NCBI GenBank assembly: GCA_029378245.1
Contig: JARKIF010000012.1
Coordinates: 930,001-994,000 of the forward strand
Origin: Roridomyces roridus
Taxonomy: Eukaryota; Basidiomycota; Agaricomycetes; Agaricales; Mycenaceae
Direction of reading: 5' to 3'
Length of the DNA: 64,000 nucleotides
Shown: one piece after another, positions 53,980-63,212 of the stretch
Layout: every line of letters starts with the position of its first letter
How positions within the stretch are numbered: the first letter of the stretch is position 1
Made by a program: the position numbers and the translations under genes
Notes under the pieces: model-generated
The model's input: the letters and a program-made list of their open reading frames with translations, nothing else
Told to the model about the DNA's origin: nothing
The model's database searches: none

Positions 53980-56260
53980 GTTATCTAAATACGGCCTCGC
54001 TCTCAAGTTGCGCCTGACACCTGGCTGTCCTCCCGATCCAGCAAAACGCAAGAACCAAAAAGGAAAGAAAAAAGGCGGAAGTATTCAATAACATGTACTG
54101 AGCCCGAATCGAACGAGGCAGAGCAGTTTGAATGGAGTCAGAAAGGTCTGAGAGCGGGCAAGCACTACTTATGAGATCCAATGTGCGCACTAAGGTATAC
54201 CCAAAGAAATCAGATATGATTACTCACCTGATTCCTGAGCCGGTGACCGAGACCTTTCTTCTGAACTACCATGACCCCGTACCAGTTTCCTCTCAGGCTG
54301 AAGGATCGCCTGTCGCCACCTGACATACCCGTTGGATTCAGCCAAGCCCGAGAAGTAAAAAGAAGAAAAAGAGAAACAAGAAGGTGAAGGGAAAGGAGAT
54401 GTACTGACCCCGAGTCGAACGAGGCAGAGCGGTCTTGGGTGAGTCCAGAAAATGTTCAACTTTGCAAGTATCACAGTCGAGTCAATCTGCTTCACGCCTG
54501 TCGCCACCTAATCGACACGTTGGACTTGGCCAAGCCCGAGAAGCAAAACAGAAAAATGCAAAGGCGAAATACTTTGAGGGTCCTTGGTGGACAAAACCTG
54601 GAATTGTGCAGGCATGTGTGGTTCTTTCTTCAAATCTCAACAAAAGTCTCAAGATCTTGAAAGATTTGGCTCATTTTGAAAGTTGAATCAAGTTCTTGCA
54701 ACATCCATTGATATCTTGCTAGTTTTTGCACGATGTGGTATTTCAAGCAGGGTTCAAGTGATATTTTCTGCACTGCAAGGATGCAAGATCTTGTGAGTCA
54801 GACAACAAGTGGAAACAGATAAAAAATTGACACTGGAATCAAAAATTCTGTGGTGTGTCACAAGATCTTGGAAGGTTAAAGGCGGCAAGTGTCGCAGTAA
54901 ATCCCACATGCCAATCAATGATTTTCTGATTGCCCCCCACTCAGGCTGTTGATCCGTTGGCAGCCGAACCGCCAGGAAACTGATAGATCACACTTTTGCG
55001 CCCTTCAACATAAATGATTGATCACAGTATGCGGCTTGAGCTCGGCCACCACGGCACCACCAACTCTGGTGAGATCTTGCATCCCTATTAGACTCAATGG
55101 GCCATATTTTGACTTTCAATCCTTCAAAATCTTTGAACATTCGCTGCAAATCAGTGGAGTCAAAATGAGTCAGTGGAACTTGCACAAACTTTCAAGGTCC
55201 TGGGGGGAGAAAATTCACAAGATCTTGCAAGATGATGGTAAAATAATGCCAGGGAAAGTTGACAATCATCCAATATCTTCCAAGATCTTGAACAAACTGG
55301 AAAATCTTGCCAAATCTTGCAAGATCTTCGAAGATGTCACGGAAATGATGGTGCTGGCAACAAGAAAACACCTTTTGTCCACCAAGGGCCTTCATAAAAT
55401 ACGCATGTACTGAGCCCGAGTCGAACGAGGCAGATCAGTCCTGACCCAGCTGTCAACTTTGCAAGTATCGCAGTCGAACCAATCTCCTTCAAATGAACTG
55501 GTGGTCTAGACTACAAGTTACAACACCAACAAGCTTCTACCCTGACTGAAAAATAGCCCTTGGACTCGACGGACCAGACGGTTTCAATTGGGTTGCCTGA
55601 ATACAGCCTCGCTCTCAAGTTGCGCTGTCGCCACCTAATCTAAGTACCCGTTGGAATTGGCCAAGCCCGAGAAGCAAAAACGAAAAAAAGACCGCGAAGG
55701 CGAAGCAAAGGCGAAGGATATGTACTGAGCCCGAGTCGAACGAGGCAGATCAGTCTTGGACGAGTCAGGAAAGTCTGAGGGGAGGTATTATGAGATCCAA
55801 TGTGCACACCAACCTGTCTACCCGAGGCAGCAAGAAAGCAGACATGATTAGTGACCATCAAGGAAGAAATTCTGATTCCTGAACCACCATGATACTAGTT
55901 TCCTCTCAGGCTGAAGGATCGCTCGTCGCCACCCGACCTATTTACCCGTTGGACTTAGCCACGCCCGAGAAGCAAAAAAAAAAAAAAAGGTGAAGGTGAA
56001 GGGAAAGGGAAAGGGGAGGTACTGAGCCCGAGTCGAACGAGGCAGATCAGTCCTGGGACGATGTCACGAAAATCCGGGGGCAGGCGGACCAAATCCAACT
56101 TTTGTATGCCTGCACACATCTACTTAGTACTTGCTTAGCCAAGCACCAAAAAACACGGAAGATTCCTTACATAATGTCCTGAGCCCGAGTCGAACGAGCC
56201 AGAATTGAGAAGAAACGGGAAAGTTAGGGCTTGAACGGTGAGCGGGGTTGCTCAGTAACT
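53980..56260. repeat. Array of ~300-bp repeat units containing a TCGAACGAGG core
   Basis: Six units carry the core gtactgagcccgagtcgaac gaggcaga near 54095, 54401, 55406, 55721, 56018 and 56175. Each is preceded by an A/G-rich tract and by gtcgccacct...ccgttgga...gccaagcccgagaagcaaaa. Further single copies lie near 56952, 60303 and 60535 and, inverted, near 31620, 34523 and 36628. On the minus strand the core reads cgttcgactcggg, similar to a pol III B box/T-arm hairpin, so a SINE-like origin is possible. Unit 2 is split by the TIR element at 54573-55396. At 55460-55540 a crotonase 3' flank without its gene is embedded. Confidence 0.65.
54573..55396. mobile_element. 824-bp TIR element with CAAGATCTTG subterminal repeats
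   Basis: Terminal inverted repeats include GGTCCTTGGTGGACAAAA at the left and its complement with one change at the right. The direct repeat AAATAC flanks it (54567-54572 and 55397-55402). The interior has seven or more caagatcttg or close variants (for example near 54650, 54784, 54863, 55214, 55280 and 55320). It interrupts one unit of the repeat array, whose two halves can be matched to uninterrupted units, so insertion is well supported. No transposase frame was seen; the superfamily is undetermined. Confidence 0.7.
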
Positions 56261-56429
56261 GGTACAAAGTGACTTTTAGGAAGTGCGAACCACAGATGCC
56301 ATCTGAGAAAAACCTCGCCTTGGTTCTGGTTCAGTCAACGAAAGCAGGGAAGCGAAAAAAGACACCGATGTTCAATTAGACAGACTCGCATCGACGGACG
56401 AAGACTTCGTCTGTGAAGTATTCCTTCCA

Positions 56430-56770
56430 GTTTTGCGGGGGCGTTCACGCTGCACAAGGAGGTGATGGAGACTATGGCGGAGCTCCCCATCGACGGGAAC
56501 GCCATCACCAAGGGAATCCCGCACCTACTCCGAGTCGCTGAGCTCAACCTCTCTGAGATTCGAATTTTCGGAGAGAGGTGTACATGCTGTATCAGCAGAC
56601 GCAGGAGGTTGTCAAGGCGTTCAAGATGGTGAGGGAATACTTGCAGTATTGTGCGTGGAATCCACCTGGGTAGACGCCTGAGGATGGAGATGAATATAGT
56701 TTACCGGGGTGTTTGGGGCTGCACCTCCTGGAGGCCAGGTTCGCCCTGGAATTTCTTTTGTAAATCTTCT
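56430..56770 (+). pseudogene. MGGTL-family gene, copy 4, short relic
   Basis: Matches the second half of MGGTL copy 3: tgcacaaggaggtgatggag, then text corresponding to PIDGNAI(A/T)KG, a degraded IFGKMYD site, QEVVKAFKMVRE, CAWNPPG followed by a TAG, EDGDE and APPGG. The first exon is missing and several frame breaks and stops are present. Confidence 0.65.
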
Positions 56771-57087
56771 GTACTTGTATTTCTTGCCAGTGACTGAAAC
56801 ATAGCCCTTGGATTCGGACGGGATGTTTTGGCTTGCATAAATACTGCATCGCTCTGGAGTCTGAAGTTGGGCCTGTCGCCACCTAATCTACCCGTTGGAC
56901 TCGGCCAAGCGCGAGAAGCAACAAAGAAAAAAAGCAGAAGAAAAGGTGATGTACTGAGCCCGATTCAAACGAGGCAGATCAGTGCTGGGTCAGTCCAGAA
57001 AATGTTGAACTTGGTATCGCAATCGAATTATGTAAGCTCCTTCAAATGAACTGGTGGTCTAAACCAAAAAGTCAAGAAGCTTCTACC

Positions 57088-58151
57088 CTAGTTGGTGAGC
57101 TCCTCTTCCGTCACATTATACAACCCAAGCAACGCCTGCCCGTAATTCAACTCCAACTCCCCGATACTCTGATTATGTGTAGCTTCGACGAACTTGGTAG
57201 CATATGCCTGCGTCGCCGGCAACTGGGCCAACACAGTGATGACCGCCTGCGCCTTTTGCACAATGTCCTCCCTCGACGGCCGGCTCACCGCGCTGACCCC
57301 AAACTTCGTCCCGTTGATGCCCGCGAGAGGGAACAAGGCGATGCGCCTCGCGAGTGTATGGACGTATTCTTTCATCGCAGCAGAGGTATCGAACGCCTTG
57401 TTGATCCACCCATACTTCTCTGCCGTAACGGCGTCGATGTCCGCCGAGGCGAGCACATACTCGAGCGTGCGGCCCCGGCCGATGAGGTTGGAGAGGTACA
57501 TTGCGCCGCCGCAGCCGGGGATGAATCCGAAGGAGGTCTCGAGTTGAGAGAAGAGGACGGAGGGTGAGGTGGTTGAGAAGCGCATATCGCAGGACATGAG
57601 GAATTCGTTGCCGATACCCCGGGCGCGCTGAAGTTCTATCAGCGCCGGTAGAAGGGGAAAGGGAGGGGTAATACTCACGCCTTCGACCATGGCGATGGTC
57701 GCCTGAGGAAGCTGTGAGATGTTCCACAAGAGGGCGGGCGGGAAGGTCATGTCGGGGAAACCTGGGTCAAAGAACGGTAGAGGCGATTCTGTTCTGGTAC
57801 TTCAGTCCCAAGTCCTTCCTTGCACCGACAACAACTCTCACCGTATCCAGGAAGAAAATAATCAACATCCAGGTGAGGGATGAAAAACTCTTTGTTGCCA
57901 CTCGAGAACACCACGACGCGTATATCCGTGTCATTTGCTTGCAGCGTCTCGACGAGGTTGGCGAGATCGGCTTGCACACGGTAGTCGAAGAGGTTGGTGC
58001 TCGAGGCGGTATTGTTGATCACGGCGTTCAATACACCAGAAGAATTGGTGGTCTGGACAGTCCCGAAGGATGGGTAGGGTGCTGCGAAACCGGGTTGAAG
58101 GGCGAAGAGCAACGCGAAGCCTAGACGGCCAAGGAACTTGGGAGAGATCAT
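57088..58151 (-). CDS. Secreted crotonase-fold protein, copy D
   Basis: Close paralogue of copy C with the same three-exon structure. The signal peptide MISPKFLGRLGFALLFALQ is followed by YPSFGTVQTTNSSGVLNAV. Exon 1 ends LDVDYFLPGYG. Intron 1 (about 57771-57841) is retained in length and has GT...CAG borders. Exon 2 is FPDMTFPPALLWNISQL; exon 3 is RARGIGNEFLMSCDMRF, FGFIPGCGGAMYLSNLIGRG and TLEYVLASADIDAVTAEKYG, ending VTEEELTN. The oxyanion-hole regions are both present; the second catalytic Glu of hydratases is not obvious, as in the other copies. TATAAAA lies 37 nt upstream (58188-58194). The frame is intact, so it is probably functional. Its substrate is unknown, and the leader implies the secretory pathway. 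Confidence 0.85.
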
Positions 58152-58187
58152 CTTTCGTTCTGTTCTATCGGCGAGGAAGAGCGAGTC

Positions 58188-58194
58188 TTTTATA
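58188..58194 (-). promoter_or_regulatory. TATA box of crotonase copy D
   Basis: TATAAAA on the minus strand. The flank up to gtatgaccaacctc (about 58263-58276) is shared with copies A and B. Confidence 0.6.
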
Positions 58195-58329
58195 CTCGAG
58201 TTGCTCTGCACGGCGAGGGCCGGAGGTCAGTATGACCAACCTCAGGAAATTTTGGTTGTCACCGTATGACCAACCTCGAGCCACTCTGTCACTCGCCAAG
58301 GCCGTTGATCGCCATTCAATGCATCCGCT

Positions 58330-59113
58330 CGTCAATTACACAGACTCGTTCGTCCACCTTTCCCTTCCATGATTCCCACGATACGCGTCCTGCGGAGGTC
58401 GGAATCGACGCACGAAGCATTCCCTCCAGTTCTCCCGTCGTGATGCGACCAGATGATACGCAATTCAAGCAGATTCTCTTGGCAAGCAGCTCCTAGCCTC
58501 CACAACGAAGTCTGCTGTCCACAGGTACGGCGGAGAAGCAAGGATATTGCGATGGCGGAGTCGGAGTGAGCGTCTAAAGCGGGCAGGACGGAGGGTTGCG
58601 CAAAAGCAGGGCGCGAATTCCGGGGGAGGCTCGCAGTCCCTCACGATGCATGAGGAATATCCCGTCAATCCTGAGATGCTGGAGCGCGGTGTTGTGACAG
58701 AGAGTGACTGTAGGATGTAGGTCTGATTCAAAATAGGGTTGAAACCTGGTATATCATTGAGCGATGTCGTATTTACCTGAAGGCTGGAATGGGCTCTGGG
58801 GGAAGGGATCCCCGAAATGGAGGCAGGTCCAATGTGCGGCGCCACAGAGGGTCCAGATCTTCCACATCATCGAGGTCGTCAAGGTAGACGTCCAACAAAT
58901 CAAGATTGAGAAGGAAGCTCGTGTATCCGGATTCCGGAGTAGGTTTCAAACCGGCAAAACTGGGGCAAAACGCTTTCGCGTTGGAATGCGTGTACGGAAG
59001 AGAGACTAATAGTAAGGGCTGCGAACGATTCCAGTCTCTGCAGACTACTTACATAGCGCACATGACAAGACATGGCTCTCTGTCCGGCAGGGAGACGCTC
59101 GTTGACGTTAGGA
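58330..59113 (-). pseudogene. F-box/LRR family F2, copy b, decayed
   Basis: Aligned with F2 copy a it shows QRAMSCHV-type upstream text, PQFCRFETYSGI, sequence corresponding to LDVYLDDL, an intron-like gtaaatacgaca...accag, then SSISGLTGYS, and LLELRIIWSHHDG with RTRIVGIMEGK. Frames alternate and stops interrupt. It is divergent from MGGTL copy 3, as F2 copy a is from MGGTL copy 2, giving evidence of a duplicated F2-MGGTL-F1 block. Confidence 0.6.
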
Positions 59114-59190
59114 GTAAGTTTGTCAGCATCACGTCGTGAGCACAACAAGGCGTCGGAGTTTGAAAACTTTACTCTCTTCTCACCGTCATC

Positions 59191-60042
59191 ATGGGTGGCA
59201 CCCTCTTTGCTTGTGGACCAGACTATGACCCCAAAACTCACAACTTTGACGATGAGTCGATGTATGTGGCGTACCGCTACAGCGGCTTCATGGACCTCAA
59301 AGCCATCCTTATCCGTGCCACCATCGCATTCCTTACTGCCCTTTCGTCGAAGCAAATCTCCAAAGAGTTGTTGGTGAAGGAGGGCGTCGCAGATCCAGAG
59401 GCTGTCGAGGGCGTCGACGAGGCTGTTCTCATTGTAAACTATCGCTCGCGCATCGACAAGGCTATCGCATTGGTGCAGGGCTGGGTACGTCCCTTAGCGA
59501 GTCACTTACCCACCCGTCTTGACACTTGGCAGCTCCAGACTCCCGGTCCACCTCCCGAGACGCACCCTCTTGCAAATCTCTTCGCCAGCCTCGGCCGAAA
59601 GCGACCTGATCACACGCGCGGAGACACTACCCATCCTCTCGCTCCCTTGCTCGGCTTCCCCCCAACGCAGGCTCTGGGGCCCGACATCATCTCAATGCTC
59701 AACAACGTCGCCGATGAGCATGAGGACGCGTTCACGCTGCACAAGGAGGTGACAGAGATTATGGCGGAGTTTCCCATCGACGGGAACGCCATCGCCAAGG
59801 GAAGCCCGCACGTACTCGCCGAGCTCAACCTCTCTGGGATTTAGATTTTCGGAAAGATGTACGATTCGGATGGGAGTGTGCCGTATCCCCAGACAAAGGA
59901 GGTTGCCAAGGCGCTCAAGATGGTGAGGGAGCATTGTGTGTGGAATCCTCCTGGGTGGACGCCCGAGGATGGAGATGAGTTTCTTGGGGAGTTTATCCGG
60001 GTGTTTGAGGCTGCACCTCCTGGAGGACAGGTTCGCACTTGA
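59191..60042 (+). pseudogene. MGGTL-family gene, copy 3, single nonsense codon
   Basis: The best-preserved member. Exon 1 is MGGTLFACGPDYDPKTHNF, SMYVAYRYSGFMDLKAILIR, ATIAFLTALSSKQISKELLV, AVEGVDEAVLIVNYRSRIDK and VQGW. A 48-nt intron (59485-59532, stop-free and in frame) follows. Exon 2 is PGPPPETHPLANLFASLG, LGPDIISMLNNVADEHED and AEFPIDGNAIAKGS, then an in-frame TAG at 59842-59844 where copy 1 has CAG (SGI-stop-IFGKMYDSDGSV). The frame continues VAKALKMVREHCVWNPPGW, FIRVFEAAPPGGQVRT to 60042. Apart from the TAG it is clean, so it could be a very recent pseudogene or encode a truncated 217-residue protein. No signal peptide or membrane span. Family function unknown. Confidence 0.65.
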
Positions 60043-60702
60043 ATCTTTTGTAACATGTTCCGCACTTGTATTTCTTGACTGAAAGTAGCAGCAATACGTC
60101 GTATTCAAGCCCGTAATTTCAACGACAAACCAATGAGTTTACCTGGGAGGCAGCCACGCCCAAGCTTGGGGTGCGGCCCATTCAACTATGGCGTGAATCA
60201 ACACTGTCTCGCTCTCAAGGACCGCCTGGCACCACCTGACCTATCCGTTGGACTCGGGCTTGGCCGAGAACCAAAAGAGAAAGAAGGGGAGGATTCCGAA
60301 GATGTACTGAGACCGAGTCGAACGACGCACCGCAATCTTGTCAGTCAGAAAAGTCCGAGGTTTATGGGACCCAATGCGCTTCTGCAAGTACAGCACTAAC
60401 CTGTTGACCCGACCCAGCAAGAACAGACACTCGGACAGGATTCACAGGACGGCCACCGAGCAATAAGTTGAATCGGAAAAAAAAAAGAATGACACTGTCA
60501 CACCCCGAGGGCCGACAGCTAGGTTCTGAGCTCTCGAGCCCGAGTCGAACGAGGCAAATTAGGCTGCAGACATGATCAATTCGCTTGCCCAATTCACCAG
60601 CCAAAAGAGTTGAATTTTCATTCAGCAACATAAGTATTCGCCATCAATCAACCATCAACCAAGAGATTGCCGAGTAGCCGGTGATCCGAGCCCTTCTTCA
60701 CC

Positions 60703-62352
60703 ATGGCCTACGAGCACCCTCCCTTCACACCCTCCTCGTTCATCAACAAGCCATCTTTTTCTGCTGAAATTCAGCGTCTTTCCCGTGAAAACTCGGCTCT
60801 GCCAACTCACCTCGCAGCATCGGTCGGCCAAGTCTCTGCCGACGTGTCACGCTATGGGGAGGAAATTGCCAGGCTATGCGCGCTCGTCGAGCAGCTGAAG
60901 CAAAACAAAGCGTCTCTCGAGGCCCTCCACACCTCTATGCAGAGCCTGATTCCCTCTGTCGCACCCATTCGTCGGCTGCCGTCCGAGCTCCTGCTGTCGA
61001 TATTCCAGCACTGGATCATGGAGCGAGGATCATGGAGCTCAAGGTTCTCCCCGTCCGACCGCGTGCCATTCGACGACATGCGAACCCTGGCGCACGTCTG
61101 CTTCCGCTGGTACCGCCTCATCCTAGACACCCCCACTCTATGGACGCAAATCTACCTCGAGGCGTTGTTTGCGAAACCACCCGACGTCGTGGCGAAGGCG
61201 TTGGCTATGGCGTTGAAGCGCTCCATGGACGCTCCACTCGACTTTGAGGTTCATGATGATCTCGGCCACGAACGGGAGGTCTTGGGGGAGCCTCTCCGGG
61301 TCCTTGCGACGGCCTCACATCGCTGGCGCTCGGCGACGTTTCATGGCTCCGCGATGCCGGGTGATATTTTTCAGCGGGTTCCGCGGCTGGAACGGTTGTC
61401 TATTCGGGCCTCCAAGCCCTCGTTGCGTGCCCGCTGGATCGACGCTGTGAAAGTGGCAGACATGCCTCGACTCCAGTATCTGGTTTTAGCGGGGCCGTTC
61501 GACATTTCTGGGCTTCGGCTCGAGAACCTTCGTGAAACGACATTGGAGAGTGTGGATTCCTCCTCCTTGAACACTCTCCTTCCATCCGTTGCGCGTATTA
61601 CCGGTCAACTCTCGCTCACATTGGTTCCTGACGGCATCCCCGACTTGCCGTCGATCACATCCAATATCGATCGTTTGTCGCTGGGATTCGAGACCGATTC
61701 CACGACCCTCGCAGTTCTTGGCTCCCTCATGCGCCCAATCTTCAACAACGTGACCCTCCCGCGCTTGTCCGGCCTCTCCCTGTCGGTGGGCGAATACCCT
61801 CGGATCGTCTTACCCTGGAGATCGGCAACGGCGGATGCTTTCCTCCGCTGTGCAGCTCGCTCCGGCTTCGCAGACAACCTCCAGGCCCTAGATATTCGTG
61901 AGGTTGGACTGAAAGCCAAGCAGCTTCCGGCATTGCTCGCCGCCCTTCCCGCCCTCACGGAGCTCGGCGTTGCGGATCCGGGGGTCGACGATTCGGAGAT
62001 TAGTGTCTTTGGGGACGATCTCCTGGCGAATCTCGGCGCCGAGGAGAGTTCTCTGGTTCCGCGTCTGTGGAAACTCACATACGTCTCCAACCTCTCTTTC
62101 AACGAACCCCTTTTCATGGAATTTTTGCGCTCACGAGCCCGCTCGCAGCCGACCGCAGCAAAATTCAAACTCCACCTCCGATGGTTCACGGAGCAACTGT
62201 CAGTCCAGGAGACTTTTATGATGGAGATCGTCGGCCCGCGTTTGTCGATGGAGTACAAACTGATGGACCTGGAGAAGGAATCTGGCGGCAAGTTGAAGGT
62301 GGAATGTGTCATGTTCAGTCATCGGAACCAGAGTAGCCGGCCGAACCGTTAA
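60703..62352 (+). CDS. F-box-like protein, family F1 copy 4 (intact)
   Basis: Single exon, 549 residues. MAYEHPPFTPSSFINKPSF opens it. The coiled coil (about residues 46-75, SRYGEEIARLCALVEQLKQ) is followed by an F-box-like domain (about 88-150: PIRRLPSELLLSIFQHWI ... MRTLAHVCFRWYRLILDTPT + LWTQIYLEA) and an LRR-like region (VPRLERLSIRASKPSLRARW, LQYLVLAGPFDISGLRLENL, LSGLSLSVGEYPRIVLPW, LPALTELGVADPGVDDSEIS, LTYVSNLSFNEPLFMEFL), ending SHRNQSSRPNR. It probably acts as an SCF substrate receptor. It lies downstream of MGGTL copy 3 on the same strand, separated by a repeat copy. It is the reference used here to define the deletion in copy 1 and the truncation of copy 2. Confidence 0.85.
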   Translation: MAYEHPPFTPSSFINKPSFSAEIQRLSRENSALPTHLAASVGQVSADVSRYGEEIARLCALVEQLKQNKASLEALHTSMQSLIPSVAPIRRLPSELLLSIFQHWIMERGSWSSRFSPSDRVPFDDMRTLAHVCFRWYRLILDTPTLWTQIYLEALFAKPPDVVAKALAMALKRSMDAPLDFEVHDDLGHEREVLGEPLRVLATASHRWRSATFHGSAMPGDIFQRVPRLERLSIRASKPSLRARWIDAVKVADMPRLQYLVLAGPFDISGLRLENLRETTLESVDSSSLNTLLPSVARITGQLSLTLVPDGIPDLPSITSNIDRLSLGFETDSTTLAVLGSLMRPIFNNVTLPRLSGLSLSVGEYPRIVLPWRSATADAFLRCAARSGFADNLQALDIREVGLKAKQLPALLAALPALTELGVADPGVDDSEISVFGDDLLANLGAEESSLVPRLWKLTYVSNLSFNEPLFMEFLRSRARSQPTAAKFKLHLRWFTEQLSVQETFMMEIVGPRLSMEYKLMDLEKESGGKLKVECVMFSHRNQSSRPNR

Positions 62353-62937
62353 CCCCTTCGCTGATACTTAGATTTAGAACAGCTATAATATGACCGGGAA
62401 CGACATGATTAAACTACCAGTTCTGGGGAAGCCCCAACTCGGTTAGCTTTGTTCCCAAACGCACCTGGGCCCCAGTGAAACTCTGCTCTCACGTCAATTA
62501 TTTCCAGCTGCTGTTGGCGGTGATGACATCCTGGTGGATTGCGATCAGCGTAGCACCTGTGGCCTGGTTTCGGGTTGCTACCACACTGGAGAGAGTTGCA
62601 ACGTCCACTCGTCGCGAAAGGATTCACTATTGGCGTTGGACCCACTGGAAAAAATATGGAGTCGTAGAGAATGCTTATCCATGTCCAAGCTCGAGTCGAA
62701 TGAGACACACGCGGCCCTCGGTGCGAAGGCAGCCGCCAGTTAATTTGGAACTCTCATCCATTCAGAAGCAGTTATGATTAGATAGAGCTGAACAGACTCA
62801 CCCAGTCGTGTAACGATCCTACAATCCCAACGATGCGTGTCTGAATGGATCCGGAGCTCAGAATGGCGCCTCGAACCATATCAAACTACTAGCTATCGTC
62901 AGTTTGACTAGAGTCTGAGTACCTGAGACTACCCCAG
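62353..62937. other. Intergenic, nothing recognised
   Basis: Contains a diverged repeat core (caagctcgagtcgaatgaga, about 62687-62706) and no supported gene. Confidence 0.4.
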
Positions 62938-63147
62938 ATCGTCGATCCCATCCCAAACCGATGCGAACTTGAATTCGCACAGTTGGGTATTGGGAGTGGG
63001 AAGTGGAGCATCCGACGTGTGCTTGGGGGTGGAAATGGAAAGACTGATTTCACGAATTTGGGCACGGTGAATGGGCCGGCTGGGGTGGTCAATGCGAATT
63101 TGGTGGAGCATGAGACGGTGTTGCTCAAGTTGACCAAGGTGGCTTGA
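62938..63147 (+). pseudogene. Possible C-terminal relic of a glycoside hydrolase (alpha-galactosidase-like)
   Basis: An open frame ends FTNLGTVNGPAGVVNANLV then EHETVLLKLTKVA and a stop. 'LGxVxGxxxVxVxxHxxVLLKLT' resembles the last beta strands of fungal GH27 alpha-galactosidases. There is no catalytic domain upstream, so it is a fragment at most. Confidence 0.3.
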
Positions 63148-63212
63148 TTGTGTGTATGTATCAATAGTTCTGAATCAATTTCGGCACATTCGTCGTACGT
63201 TCTCGAGGAACC

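Noticed and set aside
53980..56260. Repeat array as a CRISPR array
   Set aside because: Units are long, variable and AG-rich with no short regular spacers; the genome is eukaryotic.
38721..59844. Repeat-induced point mutation as the cause of the lesions
   Set aside because: Most lesions are small duplications or deletions, the paralogues remain very similar, and I see no general C-to-T bias.
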